From Gordonia zhenghanii (GTDB lineage: Bacteria > Actinomycetota > Actinomycetes > Mycobacteriales > Mycobacteriaceae): a DNA stretch of 64,000 nucleotides. The stretch spans positions 1 to 64,000 of the forward strand of contig NZ_JAKKOQ010000015.1 of NCBI RefSeq assembly GCF_021738965.1, given 5' to 3'. Shown here in pieces: positions 8,802 through 18,086 of the stretch; the first letter of the stretch is position 1; every line of letters starts with the position of its first letter. The notes beneath the pieces are model-generated. The model was not told the origin of the DNA. It ran no database searches and saw only the letters and a list, made by a program, of their open reading frames with translations. Made by a program: the position numbers and the translations under genes.

Positions 8802-10142
8802 ATGGACTGTGTAGTCGTAGGCGGGGGACTGGCCGGATTGGCGTCCGCGGTGTGGCTGACCGAGGCCGGTCATCGGGTGACGCTGTTGGAGCGGAGGGGA
8901 TCGCTCGGCGGCCGAACCATCTCGATGCCTCTGGCCGCGGTCGACGATGTTCCGGACAACGGTCAGCACGTGTTCGCGAGCGGCTACCGAGACCTCATGC
9001 GCTACCTCGACAGCGTCGGAACGCGGGGACACGTCGAGTTTCCCGGACACATGACGGTCCGTGAACCGGGCGGCGCGACGCGAACACAGGCATTCGGTGG
9101 AGTCACCGGTCTGCGGACCGCGTTCGGCGATCTGCCGGGAGTCACCGGATTCGATCGGGTCCGCACGATGCTCGCGCAAGGACGGCTGGTCCGCCACGTT
9201 CTGGCGAGACCGGCCTGGCTCGACGAGGTGACCGCCGACGAGTGGTTCCGCCGCATCAAGATGCCGCAGTCGGCGCGCGACGCGCTGTGGGACGGCATCG
9301 TCATCGGACTGACGGGCGACAAGACCGAGATCTCGTCGGCCCGAGTGCCCGCGGACCTCCTGAGGACCGGTATTCGGCGTGCCATCGAACAGCGAACCGC
9401 GGTCTCCATCGGCTACCCGACGGTCGACCTCGACACACTGTTCGTCGACGGGGCCGAGAAGTTCTTCGCGAATCACGGCGTCGAGGGCCGCAACCGAGCC
9501 GTCGTAGCCTCGGTCGACGTCGCTGACGGCGCCGTGACGGGGGTGACTCTCACAGACGGCGAACACGTCGCGGCCGCCGCGGTGATCTGCGCGGTCCCGG
9601 TCTGGAACATCACGGGGTTGCTCGACAACGTTCCGGGGCATGAGGCGATCTACGCTGCGGCGAAGCAATTGACGCCGGTGCCGATAGTCAGCGTCAACCT
9701 CTACCTGGATCGGGACATCGGGATGGTCGACTGGGGTGAGATCCTGTACGGCGGCGAAGGCGTCCTGGAGCAGGTATGGGACCGTCAGCGGATGCATGGT
9801 CGCGACCCGAAGGACAACTACTTCTATTCGACGACGGTGTCGGCAGCGTACGACCTGGTGGGAATGTCCAATGACGAGATCGTCGACATGCAGATGACGA
9901 TGTTGCGCCGCTATTTCCCGGACACTGCGGACGCGCGTGTGGTCCACGCCCATGTGGTGCGGATGCCGAAGTCGACGTTCGCTCAGCGTCCGGGCAGTGC
10001 GGGAATCCGACCCGACCAGCGGACGGCGGTCCACGGTCTCGCGCTCGCCGGTGACTGGACGCGCACCGACTGGACCACCACGATGGAGGGTGCCGCCCAG
10101 AGTGCGGCTCGCGCAGTCGACGTGGTTCTCAGCGATCGGTGA
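8802..10142 (+). CDS. FAD-dependent amine-oxidase family protein, HpnE/phytoene-desaturase-like
   Basis: The 446-residue protein starts with a Rossmann FAD-binding motif VVVGGGLAGLASAVWLTEAG and an LLERRGSLGGRT element. VDDVPDNGQHVFASGY resembles the DNGQH block of squalene-associated desaturases (HpnE) and carotene desaturases. The C-terminal FAD clamp is LALAGDWTRTDWTTTMEGAAQSA. It probably oxidises a polyisoprenoid such as a hydroxysqualene or carotenoid intermediate, but no terpene synthase is nearby, so the substrate is open; a protoporphyrinogen-oxidase-like role is less likely. A TACTCT hexamer (8789-8794) lies 7 bp before the ATG, suggesting a leaderless transcript. It overlaps the convergent FUSC gene by 14 bp. 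Confidence 0.75.
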   Translation: MDCVVVGGGLAGLASAVWLTEAGHRVTLLERRGSLGGRTISMPLAAVDDVPDNGQHVFASGYRDLMRYLDSVGTRGHVEFPGHMTVREPGGATRTQAFGGVTGLRTAFGDLPGVTGFDRVRTMLAQGRLVRHVLARPAWLDEVTADEWFRRIKMPQSARDALWDGIVIGLTGDKTEISSARVPADLLRTGIRRAIEQRTAVSIGYPTVDLDTLFVDGAEKFFANHGVEGRNRAVVASVDVADGAVTGVTLTDGEHVAAAAVICAVPVWNITGLLDNVPGHEAIYAAAKQLTPVPIVSVNLYLDRDIGMVDWGEILYGGEGVLEQVWDRQRMHGRDPKDNYFYSTTVSAAYDLVGMSNDEIVDMQMTMLRRYFPDTADARVVHAHVVRMPKSTFAQRPGSAGIRPDQRTAVHGLALAGDWTRTDWTTTMEGAAQSAARAVDVVLSDR

Positions 10143-12453
10143 CTGCTGTGTCGACGGCGTGCACGTCGATATCTGCCGACTTCGCCAGCGCGGCGGTCGC
10201 GCCGTCGATCAACTGGAGGTCACGAAGGACCAATTGGCGTGGCGTCAACCGCCCGTGGTCGTCCAATTCGGTGGCCACTCGCTCGAACAGGGAGGCCGAC
10301 CGCGTGTAGACCCGAGTGGATCGGTGCTCGGCGAGAGCCTCGACGAGTTCGGTGATCGAGGCGGCCATCGCAGCGGTCGCATCGTCGAGTCGGGCGCCCT
10401 CTGGGCCGTCGATCGCGGTGCACCATTGCGCATCGGCGACGAGATCGCGCGCGTACGAGTGCGCTGCGTTGGCGGCAGCCCACCACTGTTGGTTGACGCC
10501 GCCGAACGTCCCAGGCACCCGAAGCATCGCGCGACTCGGCGACGTCGCCGACTCCAAGGCCTGAAAAGCGACGTCCAGGTCGCGCGACACCGCTTCGAGA
10601 CGGTGCCCGCCCTCGCCGTCACGGACGCCTCGGACGGTATCGGTGACCAGGGCCGACAGTGCGGTGAGAAACTCGCGAGTCGCGACCCGGACCACCCGGC
10701 TCGTGCGCAGCGGAAGCACGAAGATCACCGTGGCGACGGCCGCGGCTGCGCCGACGAGCGTCTCGAGCACTCGCATCTCCAACAGCTCTGCGGAGAACTC
10801 AGCGAGCTGCACGTACAACTGCGCAACGAGGATCGTGATGGACATGGCGAAGAACGCGTAGCTGATCCGCATCAGATAGATGCCGAGGAACAGCGATACG
10901 AGGATCACCGCGATCGACAGCGGGACGTCTCTGCCGACGATCTCGGCGAGAAGTGCGCCGACGACGACGCCGAGAATCGTGCCGATGACGCGGAACGCGC
11001 CCTTACGGACCTGTTCTGCGGCGTTGTTGGCGCCCATGAACGTGACGAACGTCGCGAGCACCGCCCAGTAGAAGCGGTCGGCCGAGATCAGCGATCCCGC
11101 AACCACAGAGATCGCCGCCGCCACCGTCATCTGGATGCCCGCACGGACCGAAGGATCCAGACGAGCGGCCACCGACTGGCCGGTCTTCTCCCTCGATGCG
11201 GTAGCGCTCACCGCTGACGATCCGGGCAGCCATCCGCCGACGAGTGAGACCGACGCCGCGAACCTGTCTTGTTCGGGTACGTCGTGCGACCGGACACGGT
11301 CGAGGTACGGCTCGAACCGCTGCCGGTTGATCGCAGCCAAGACCTGCGCATAGGCGATCACAGACGTCGCGAAGCGGTGCAGGACGAGGAGAGTGCCGTC
11401 GTCGATCTGCGCACTCGTATCGTCTTGGCGTAACAGTTCGCGGAGGGCGCGCCCGATCCGGTCGACGGGTTCGGGCGCCCGTTGCACGACAGCGACCATC
11501 GCGTCGCGGACGAGGGTCCGCACTGAGTCGGGGGTGTCGGCGACAGCGATCGCGCGCGCGAAACGGGAGGCGTTCGCGAGTGCCAGTTCGGCAGCGAAGA
11601 CGTGCTGGTGGAGTTCGGCGGCCGTCGTCCCGACGGGAAGCCGCGGATTCTCCGCGAGCTGGGCGTCGATCATCAACGCCGACTCGTTCAATCGGACGAG
11701 CTTCTCATGCCTGCGGCGTCGGCTCCGCTCAGAGTCGGGGTGGTCGAGCACCTCGACAGTCGCCGCGGCGACGGCGTCGGCTCGCCCGAGGAATGACGAC
11801 CTCAGGCGTTGCACTGCCGACCAGCGGCTCGGATAGGACAGAACGAGCTGCGCGGCGATCGCGACGGCCCCGCCGATCGCCAGCTCGGCCGCTATCCATC
11901 CGACGCCGCTGACATCGGTGAGGTGACCAAGAAAGAACCCCAGAAAGTTGCCCATGAACAGGCCTTGGCCGATGACGAATCCCCACGCGCCGAACCGCCG
12001 GAGGAACCCGGCGCCGCCGAGCGCTACGATCATGACCGCCAAGGCGACGACTTTGACGTCTTGGAGAGCGAGCCCGGCGACGACGCCGATGAACATGGCG
12101 CAGGGCAGAAGGGCGAGTCCGAGTAGTCCGTCCCGGACGCGTGTGAACATCGGGCCCGCGAAGCTCGACACCATGACGACCATCGCGCCGGCCATCATGC
12201 CCATGACTCCGGCGGCCCGGTTCTCGGCGGCCACGGCAGCTGAGTCGCCCGACACCATCAACGGATGCGCGAACTGGACGAAGAGCCACTCGACACCGAT
12301 GACGGCGGCTACCGACACAACGGTCTGCACCGCGAGGCGAAGTCGAGTGAGACCGGGATCAGACGCCACGAACCGGTTGAACCACTCGTTGACCGTCTGG
12401 CGGGTGCGTCCCGCCGTCGTCGTCGATCGGGTGACAGCGAGAGAGTGAGACAT
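10129..12453 (-). CDS. FUSC-family inner-membrane protein (aromatic acid exporter-like)
   Basis: The 774-residue protein has two hydrophobic blocks of about six helices each, near residues 25-190 and 370-510, each followed by a soluble region. That is the duplicated layout of FUSC/YccS/AaeB-type proteins. The second block contains YWAVLATFVTFMGANNAAEQVRKGAFRVIGTILG, shown here as the family's core; the two halves read DRFYWAVLATFVTFMGAN and RVIGTILGVVVGALLAEI. Related proteins export aromatic acids or fusaric acid, but many are of unknown substrate. The start at 12453 (MSHSLAVTRS) is preferred over one 31 codons upstream. It is divergent from the gene at 12545. Confidence 0.8.
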   Translation of the reverse strand: MSHSLAVTRSTTTAGRTRQTVNEWFNRFVASDPGLTRLRLAVQTVVSVAAVIGVEWLFVQFAHPLMVSGDSAAVAAENRAAGVMGMMAGAMVVMVSSFAGPMFTRVRDGLLGLALLPCAMFIGVVAGLALQDVKVVALAVMIVALGGAGFLRRFGAWGFVIGQGLFMGNFLGFFLGHLTDVSGVGWIAAELAIGGAVAIAAQLVLSYPSRWSAVQRLRSSFLGRADAVAAATVEVLDHPDSERSRRRRHEKLVRLNESALMIDAQLAENPRLPVGTTAAELHQHVFAAELALANASRFARAIAVADTPDSVRTLVRDAMVAVVQRAPEPVDRIGRALRELLRQDDTSAQIDDGTLLVLHRFATSVIAYAQVLAAINRQRFEPYLDRVRSHDVPEQDRFAASVSLVGGWLPGSSAVSATASREKTGQSVAARLDPSVRAGIQMTVAAAISVVAGSLISADRFYWAVLATFVTFMGANNAAEQVRKGAFRVIGTILGVVVGALLAEIVGRDVPLSIAVILVSLFLGIYLMRISYAFFAMSITILVAQLYVQLAEFSAELLEMRVLETLVGAAAAVATVIFVLPLRTSRVVRVATREFLTALSALVTDTVRGVRDGEGGHRLEAVSRDLDVAFQALESATSPSRAMLRVPGTFGGVNQQWWAAANAAHSYARDLVADAQWCTAIDGPEGARLDDATAAMAASITELVEALAEHRSTRVYTRSASLFERVATELDDHGRLTPRQLVLRDLQLIDGATAALAKSADIDVHAVDTAVTDR

Positions 12454-12544
12454 ACGGCTCTCAGGATACGCCGCCGACAGGCTCGTACAGGTGCGTGTGA
12501 CGGCACGTATCGACAAACCGGTATCACCGGAGCACGATCGACCC

Positions 12545-12988
12545 ATGACATTCTCTGACGTGACGGCGTCCGCGGGCGCGTGGGTCCTCGAAAACGGTCA
12601 TCGGGCGCTGTTGACGGTGACCGGTGGCCGTTTCCCGAAGAAGCTGCTCGGTATGCAGACGATCGAGCTGCACACCGTCGGGCGGACGTCTGGTCTACGC
12701 CGTTCGACGATGCTGACCGCACCGATCTTCGAGCACGACCGCATCGTCGTCATCGCCTCCAAGGGCGGGCACTCCGACAACCCCGACTGGTACAAGAACC
12801 TGTCCGCGACTCCCGACGTCGAGGTGACCGTCGACGAGTCGACTGCGGCGTGGACCGCGCACACGGCGAACGCCCAGGAGAAAGCGGAATTGTGGCCTGT
12901 CGCCGTCAAGGCGAATCCGGGCTACGACGGATACCAGAGCAAGACAGACCGCGATATCCCTGTCGTGGTTTTGACACCGCGCGACTGA
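12545..12988 (+). CDS. Deazaflavin (F420)-dependent nitroreductase family protein, second copy
   Basis: The 147-residue product has the DDN-family core: TIELHTVGRTSGLRRSTMLT, IVVIASKGGHSDNPDWYKNL and GYDGYQSKTDRDIPVVVL. It is clearly paralogous to the protein at 7732 but with a longer, more hydrophobic N-terminus (AWVLENGHRALLTVTGGRF), typical of the membrane-associated branch. F420-dependent reduction of a small molecule is the family expectation; the substrate is unknown. The ATG at 12545 is taken because an upstream start would intrude into the promoter of the divergent FUSC gene. Confidence 0.82.
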   Translation: MTFSDVTASAGAWVLENGHRALLTVTGGRFPKKLLGMQTIELHTVGRTSGLRRSTMLTAPIFEHDRIVVIASKGGHSDNPDWYKNLSATPDVEVTVDESTAAWTAHTANAQEKAELWPVAVKANPGYDGYQSKTDRDIPVVVLTPRD

Positions 12989-13010
12989 ACCGGGGCGCCC
13001 GGCTACGCGG

Positions 13011-13547
13011 TCAGCGAGCGCCGATCAGGACACCGCTCTTGGCGACGTTCGGGTCGGTGCACGACGAGAGGTCGAAACAGCAGGGGCGACGCTTTCCGTC
13101 ACGTAGTTTCGAGATGCCGACTCCGATGCGTTTGGTCCGCGTCGACGGGTTCTTCGTCGCCTGCACCCACCGGACCCATTCCCACCGGGCCATCGGGGTG
13201 ATCGCATTCCACAGTTCGGCAGTGTCCGGGGCGTCGTCCAGCGCCGACTGCAGATCGTCGGGAACCACCGGCTCTGGCCACTGTTCGGCAGGCGTGATCG
13301 TCGTCGACACGACAGTGTCCGGGCCGCCGAGTTCCGTGGTCAGCGCTTCTCCCAGGCGGATCCAATGACCGCGGTTTCCGTCGGGTTCGACAACCGTGTC
13401 GTACGGGTGGCCGCCGATGCTGCCGGTGACCGCGACCTGTCCGCGTGACGGCAGTTCTGCACTGGCGTCGGCAGGCAAGCGCAGGATGGTCCGGTCGTTG
13501 ACCTGTTCGATCGGTGCGTCGAACGTTATCGGTCCCTTGTCTGGCAT
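13011..13547 (-). CDS. DUF1905 plus YdeI/OmdA-type protein
   Basis: The 178-residue protein joins two modules often found together: an N-terminal beta-rich DUF1905 region (TFDAPIEQVNDRTILRLPAD to HWIRLGEALTTELGG) and a C-terminal YdeI/OmdA-like helical region (VPDDLQSALDDAPDTAELW, then ITPMARWEWVRWVQATKNPS and RTKRIGVGISKLRDGKRRP). Members have been linked to resistance to bacteriocins or oxidative stress, but no biochemical activity is established. An AGGAGA ribosome-binding site precedes the ATG at 13547. The gene stands alone, divergent from the CoA-binding gene. Confidence 0.75.
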   Translation of the reverse strand: MPDKGPITFDAPIEQVNDRTILRLPADASAELPSRGQVAVTGSIGGHPYDTVVEPDGNRGHWIRLGEALTTELGGPDTVVSTTITPAEQWPEPVVPDDLQSALDDAPDTAELWNAITPMARWEWVRWVQATKNPSTRTKRIGVGISKLRDGKRRPCCFDLSSCTDPNVAKSGVLIGAR

Positions 13548-13671
13548 CGGTTTCTCCTGTGTGTGGGCGACGGCTGTCGGTATGCGGCGTTGTCAGGACG
13601 CGGCCACGTCCAGGATATGCCTCTCGCACGAGTGCGGGTCTAGGTGAAACTGTCGGTCCTACTGTGGAGGG

Positions 13672-14103
13672 ATGACTCCCACAGACGACGTCGTCGAACA
13701 CATTCTGAACTCCTACGACACCATCACCGTGGTCGGGGCGAGCGCGAACCCGGAGAAGGCCGCGAACGAGGTGCCCACGTACATGAAGGACGCGGGCTGG
13801 CGGATCGTCCCGGTGAACCCGTATGCCGACGAGATCGTGGGGGAGACCGTGTACCGCTCGCTCGCCGACGTCCCCGAGCAGATCGGACTCGTCGACGTCT
13901 TCCGGCCGTCCGCCGACGCTGCCGAGGTCGCCCGCCAGGCGGTGGCCGCAGGTGCGACGGCGCTGTGGCTCCAACTGGGGATAGTCAGCGACGAAGCGCG
14001 TCAGATCGCCGAGGACGCAGGGCTGCTGTACGTCGAGGACCGCTGCCTGATCATCGAACAGCGGCGGACCGGGATCCGCGGGCCGGGTTCGTTCGCGCCG
14101 TGA
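13672..14103 (+). CDS. CoA-binding protein, YccU family
   Basis: The 143-residue product is a single CoA_binding_2 Rossmann domain with ITVVGASANPEKAANEVPTYM, IVPVNPYADEIVGETVYRSL and ALWLQLGIVSDEARQIAEDA, ending with the conserved VEDRCLIIEQRR. These proteins bind CoA and resemble the N-terminal domain of succinyl-CoA synthetase alpha, but their role is not settled. A TGGAGGG ribosome-binding site precedes the ATG. The gene is followed within 5 bp by a strong hairpin shared with convergent dctA. Confidence 0.88.
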   Translation: MTPTDDVVEHILNSYDTITVVGASANPEKAANEVPTYMKDAGWRIVPVNPYADEIVGETVYRSLADVPEQIGLVDVFRPSADAAEVARQAVAAGATALWLQLGIVSDEARQIAEDAGLLYVEDRCLIIEQRRTGIRGPGSFAP

Positions 14104-14107
14104 GCGA

Positions 14108-14146
14108 CCGCTGCGCCCGTCCCATTCGGTGGGTCGGGCGCAGCGG
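14108..14146. terminator. Bidirectional hairpin terminator
   Basis: CCGCTGCGCCCG (14108-14119) pairs perfectly with CGGGCGCAGCGG (14135-14146), with an inner CCCA/TGGG stem in the loop. It sits between the stop codons of the convergent CoA-binding and dctA genes and probably serves both. Confidence 0.85.
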
Positions 14147-14167
14147 GAGTGTCCGGATGGGCATCTG

Positions 14168-15619
14168 TCAGATGCGCGCCGGTTCCAGTTCGTGTGCTGG
14201 CTCCGACTCCATCGACCGCTGTTCGGGCCGGTGCTTCGTCAGAACGACTGACTCCTCCGTGACGGTGGCCGCGCCCGAAGTCGCCTCCGACGGTTCGTCG
14301 TCGTCGACCATCGACGACTCGTCGAACGGATCCTCGCCGTCGAGGACTCGCCGAGTGATCGACGCATCGATCGTCTTGGTCCAGGTGCCGATCAGTATCG
14401 TCGCGATCGCATTGCCGGAGAAGTTCGTGAGCGCCCGGGCCTCCGACATGAACCGGTCGATGCCGACGATCACGCCGACGCCGTCCAACAGGTCCGGGCG
14501 GTGACTCTGGAGTCCGCCCGCGAGCGTGGCCAGACCGGCGCCGGTGACGCCCGCGGCGCCCTTCGACGCGATCATCATGAACAGGAGCAAGGAGAACTGC
14601 TCGCCGTAGTTCAGCGGTGCGCCCATCGCGTCGGCGACGAACAACGAGGCCATCGTCAGATAGATCGCGGTGCCGTCCAGGTTGAACGAGTATCCGGTGG
14701 GAACGACGATGCCGACCGTCGACTTCTGCACACCAGCGTGCTCCATCTTCGCGATCAGCCGCGGCAGGGCTGCTTCGCTCGACGACGTCGCGACGATCAA
14801 CAGGTACTCGCGCGCCAGGTAGCGGGCGAGCTTGAACACCGACAGGTGCGCGACAAGACGCAGCAGCGTGCCGAGGACAACGAATACGAAGAGGAAGCAC
14901 GTCACGTAGAACCCGAGCATCAACAGCCCGAGTTGCTTCACCGCGTCGAATCCAGTCGAGCCGACGACTGCGGCGATGGCTCCGAATGCACCGATCGGAG
15001 CCACCCACAAGATCATGACGAGCACTCGGAACACCAGTTTCTGGATCAGTCCGATTCCCCGCAGGATCGGCTCTCCCGGGCCGCCGATGGCCTGCAGAGC
15101 GAATCCGACGAGCAGTGCGATGAACAGAGTCTGCAGCACGCTGCCCGAGGTGAGCGCGGACAGCATCGAGTCAGGGACGATGCTGCTGACGAAGTCCCAC
15201 GTACCGCCGCCTTCGTGCGCCTGCTCGGCGTACTCGGCGCCCGAACCCGCGGTCACGTGGAGGCCGGTGCCGGGCTTGAGGATGTTGCCCACAAGGATGC
15301 CGATGCCCAACGCGAACGTCGACATCACGACGAAGTAGCCGAGGGCCAGTCCGCCGATCCGGCCGACACTCGCCGCTTTCCGTACTGAACCGATGCCGAG
15401 CACGATGGTGCAGAAGATCACCGGTGAGATCATCATCTTGATGAGGTTCACGAAGATCTCGCCGAGCGGTTTGAGGTCCTTGCCGATCTCCGGCCACACC
15501 ATGCCGACCACGACGCCCGCGATCACGGCCACGATCACGGCGATGTACAGGAAGTGTGTACGGTCGCGTTTACGTTTTGGCGCCGCAGATCGGGGCGCGG
15601 TGTCAGTCGGTGTTCTCAC
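14168..15619 (-). CDS. dctA: C4-dicarboxylate:cation symporter DctA
   Basis: The 483-residue membrane protein belongs to the DAACS/SLC1-like family that imports succinate, fumarate and malate with protons or sodium. Visible markers are IKMMISPVIFCTIVLGIGSV near residue 60, the serine-rich loop ATSSSEAALPRLIAKMEHAG, and PTGYSFNLDGTAIYLTMASL. The C-terminus carries an acidic tail of about 40 residues. The start is GTG at 15617-15619. It is divergent from a CitA/DcuS-type two-component system, the usual arrangement for regulated dicarboxylate uptake, so dicarboxylate induction is likely. A GTGT-9-ACAC inverted repeat at 15691-15707 in the shared promoter region is a weak operator candidate. Confidence 0.93.
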   Translation of the reverse strand: MRTPTDTAPRSAAPKRKRDRTHFLYIAVIVAVIAGVVVGMVWPEIGKDLKPLGEIFVNLIKMMISPVIFCTIVLGIGSVRKAASVGRIGGLALGYFVVMSTFALGIGILVGNILKPGTGLHVTAGSGAEYAEQAHEGGGTWDFVSSIVPDSMLSALTSGSVLQTLFIALLVGFALQAIGGPGEPILRGIGLIQKLVFRVLVMILWVAPIGAFGAIAAVVGSTGFDAVKQLGLLMLGFYVTCFLFVFVVLGTLLRLVAHLSVFKLARYLAREYLLIVATSSSEAALPRLIAKMEHAGVQKSTVGIVVPTGYSFNLDGTAIYLTMASLFVADAMGAPLNYGEQFSLLLFMMIASKGAAGVTGAGLATLAGGLQSHRPDLLDGVGVIVGIDRFMSEARALTNFSGNAIATILIGTWTKTIDASITRRVLDGEDPFDESSMVDDDEPSEATSGAATVTEESVVLTKHRPEQRSMESEPAHELEPARI

Positions 15620-15722
15620 AGGAGGTCTCCTTCGACTCTCGTACGGCGATAACGAAAATCATGGGTGACCATGTGATGGGGGACACTCTTGTGTTCATTC
15701 TTTACACGGCGAGGTCAGATCG

Positions 15723-17297
15723 ATGAACAGTGCGAGGCGGGTGCGATGGCGGCCTGCCGTGTCTACCCGAGTGTTCTTCTCGCAGGTGACGCTGCTGCTG
15801 GTCGTAGCCGTCGTCGGAGCGGTCGCAGTCGTCTGGCAGGAACGCGATCGGACTGACGACGATGCCCGTGAACGCACCACGGCGGTCGCGGTCGTGCTCG
15901 CAAAGACGCCGTCGACGGCCACCGCGCTGCGGTCCCCGGACCCGACCGCACTCCTGCTGCCGGTGACGGATGCCGTCGCGGAGGCTTCGGGGATGGACTT
16001 CATCGTCGTTATGCGGCCCGACCGCACGCGGTACACGCATTCTGATCGCTCCCGGATCGGTGGCGAGTTCACCGGAACCGTCGACCGAGCATTGCGCGGC
16101 GAGACGTTCACCGAGGTCTTCACCGGAACGCTTGGGCCGTCGATCCGTGCTGTGACGCCGGTATACGACGAGAACGGAACGCTCGTCGGTCTCGTCTCGG
16201 CAGGCGTCACTCGGGCCCGGCTCGCCGACCAAGTCCGTCGTGTCGTGCCGGTGGTAGTGAGCGTCGTGCTCATCGGGCTGGCGGTGGCGGTCGGTGTCTC
16301 GCTGCTCATCGAGCGGCGGCTGCGTCGGCAGACACTCGGCCTGACACCCGACGAGTTGCGGGCGCTGTACGAGCATCATGACGCGGTATTGCACGCACTG
16401 GCCGAAGGCATGATCGTGTTCGACGCGGAGTCCCGTGACGGACCAGCGGCCGTTGTGAACGACGAGGCTCGCCGTCTACTGTCGCTACCGGCGGGTCCGA
16501 TCATGCGGAGCGATCTGCCGGTCTCGCTTCGCGGCGACGACGATCTGGCCGACGAGGTGCACATCAGCGGCAGTCGGGTGCTCGTCGCCAACCGCCAACC
16601 CGTCGAGGTCGGGTCACGACGGCTCGGCACGGTTCTCACCCTCCGCGACCGGACCGAACTGCAAGAGATGCTGGGCGAGCTCGATGCAGTGCGGTCACTG
16701 GCCAATGCGTTGAGCGCGCAGGCTCACGAGCACGCGAACCGCATGCACTCGGTGGTCACGATGATCGAACTCGGCAGGCGCGACGACGCCGTGAACTTCG
16801 CCACGCAGCAACTCACCTCCTCGCAGGGGATCGTCGACCAGTTGTCGTCGGCGGCCGACCCGGCGGTCACCGCGCTGCTCGTCGCGAAGATCGCCGACGC
16901 GGCCGCGGCGGGCGTCGAAGTCACCGTCGCGGAGGGCGCCGATCTCGTCGGTGGTCCGATCACGCCGTCCGAATCCCTCACTGCGGTCGGTAATCTCGTC
17001 GACAACGCCGTGGACGCCGCCGGTTCCGGCGGCTGGGTCGAAGTGGACGGCGGGATCAGCGAAGGAGCGTGGTCGTTACGTGTCCTCGACAGCGGTCCCG
17101 GCATGAGCGATGCGGAGTTCACTCGCGCATGCGGTCGGGGATACTCCACCAAATTCGCGGACGACCGCGACCACGGGCGAGGGCTGGGACTGGCGCTGCT
17201 GAGCCAATTGGCGAGGCGACGCGGCGGTACCCTGACCGTGCACCGGAATCCGTCGACCGTCGAGCTGATCCTCCCGCTCGGCTCGGAAGGAGACTGA
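15723..17297 (+). CDS. Sensor histidine kinase, CitA/DcuS family
   Basis: The 524-residue kinase has a first membrane helix (residues 15-36), an extracellular PAS-like sensor domain to about residue 172, a second helix (about 175-197), a cytoplasmic PAS-like region and the kinase core. The phosphoacceptor region AQAHEHANRMHSVVTMIELG (His335) is the HExxN type of CitA/DcuS/SpoOB-like kinases. NLVDNAVDAA, DSGPGMSD and HGRGLGLALL are the ATP-binding N, G1 and G2 boxes. FIVVMRPDRTRYTHSDRSRI fits the di/tricarboxylate sensor fold. It overlaps its response regulator by 1 bp and is divergent from dctA, so it most likely senses a C4-dicarboxylate or citrate. Confidence 0.9.
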   Translation: MNSARRVRWRPAVSTRVFFSQVTLLLVVAVVGAVAVVWQERDRTDDDARERTTAVAVVLAKTPSTATALRSPDPTALLLPVTDAVAEASGMDFIVVMRPDRTRYTHSDRSRIGGEFTGTVDRALRGETFTEVFTGTLGPSIRAVTPVYDENGTLVGLVSAGVTRARLADQVRRVVPVVVSVVLIGLAVAVGVSLLIERRLRRQTLGLTPDELRALYEHHDAVLHALAEGMIVFDAESRDGPAAVVNDEARRLLSLPAGPIMRSDLPVSLRGDDDLADEVHISGSRVLVANRQPVEVGSRRLGTVLTLRDRTELQEMLGELDAVRSLANALSAQAHEHANRMHSVVTMIELGRRDDAVNFATQQLTSSQGIVDQLSSAADPAVTALLVAKIADAAAAGVEVTVAEGADLVGGPITPSESLTAVGNLVDNAVDAAGSGGWVEVDGGISEGAWSLRVLDSGPGMSDAEFTRACGRGYSTKFADDRDHGRGLGLALLSQLARRRGGTLTVHRNPSTVELILPLGSEGD

Positions 17298-17986
17298 TGG
17301 GGATCGGAGTCCTGATCGTCGAGGACGAGCCACGGATCGCAGCCGCGCACGCCGAATACGTGCGGCGAATCGACGGATTCGACGTATTGACGACGGTCGG
17401 CACGGGCGCTGCGGCGATCGACGCGGTCCGCCGCGCCGCTCGAGGCCCTTCGCCGATCGACCTGCTGCTGGTGGACGTCGGTCTTCCCGACATGAGCGGT
17501 GTGGACGTCGCGGGTGTGGTCGCCGAGATGACGCCCCGCCCCGACGTGATCATGGTGACGTCGGCACGCGACGTCGACACCGTCCGGACCTCCGTTGCGC
17601 GCGGTGCGCTGTTGTATCTGATCAAGCCGTTCACGTTCGCAGCGTTCGCGGCCAAGCTCGAGCACTATCGTGAGTACCGACGAATGCTCGGTGGTGCAGA
17701 GGCCGGACAGTCACAGGTCGATGCGGCGCTCGCGGCCCTTCGCGAGCCGGTCGGCGGACCTGCGACGCCGAAGGGGATCTCGGCGTCGACGCTCGAATTG
17801 ATCACCGCGACCCTGCGCGGGGCACCGGAACCGTTGAGTGCCAATGAGATCGCAACACGGACCGGCGTGTCCCGGGTGACGGCGTGGCGGTACCTGGAAC
17901 GGCTGTCCGACGACCGTGTCTGTCGGCGCGTGCCGGAATACGGTGGTCGAGGACGGCCGGAGAACAAGTACCTCTGGGTGAACTGA
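17297..17986 (+). CDS. Response regulator, CitB/DcuR family
   Basis: The 229-residue protein has a receiver domain with phosphoacceptor Asp60 in IDLLLVDVGLPDMSG, the acidic pocket IVEDE and Lys110 in LIKPF. The C-terminal HTH (ANEIATRTGVSRVTAWRYLE, then GRGRPENKYLWV) is the form seen in CitB/DcuR regulators of citrate or dicarboxylate genes. The ATG at 17297 shares its A with the kinase stop (TGATG), so the two are translationally coupled. The probable target is the divergent dctA promoter. A perfect hairpin follows the stop. Confidence 0.92.
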   Translation: MGIGVLIVEDEPRIAAAHAEYVRRIDGFDVLTTVGTGAAAIDAVRRAARGPSPIDLLLVDVGLPDMSGVDVAGVVAEMTPRPDVIMVTSARDVDTVRTSVARGALLYLIKPFTFAAFAAKLEHYREYRRMLGGAEAGQSQVDAALAALREPVGGPATPKGISASTLELITATLRGAPEPLSANEIATRTGVSRVTAWRYLERLSDDRVCRRVPEYGGRGRPENKYLWVN

Positions 17987-18023
17987 ACGCCGAGCTGCCG
18001 GTGGTGCATGCTTCGGACATGGA

Positions 18024-18057
18024 CGAGGGCGACGCTCCGTGGAGCGTCGCCCTCGTT
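18024..18057. terminator. Hairpin terminator
   Basis: ACGAGGGCGACGCT (18024-18037) pairs perfectly with AGCGTCGCCCTCGT (18044-18057) around the loop CCGTGG, followed by TGA. It lies between the convergent response regulator and TM-helix protein genes. Confidence 0.85.
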
Positions 18058-18086
18058 GACGCACGTGCGTCACATCGCCAATGCCG

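Noticed and set aside
10129-10142. 14-bp convergent overlap of two genes as a regulatory antisense device
   Set aside because: Short tail-to-tail overlaps are common in compact genomes; the same applies to the 22-bp overlap at 61693-61714.
15691-15707. GTGT-9-ACAC inverted repeat as the CitB operator of dctA
   Set aside because: Only 4-bp arms with a long spacer; kept as a remark in the dctA entry, not as a feature.
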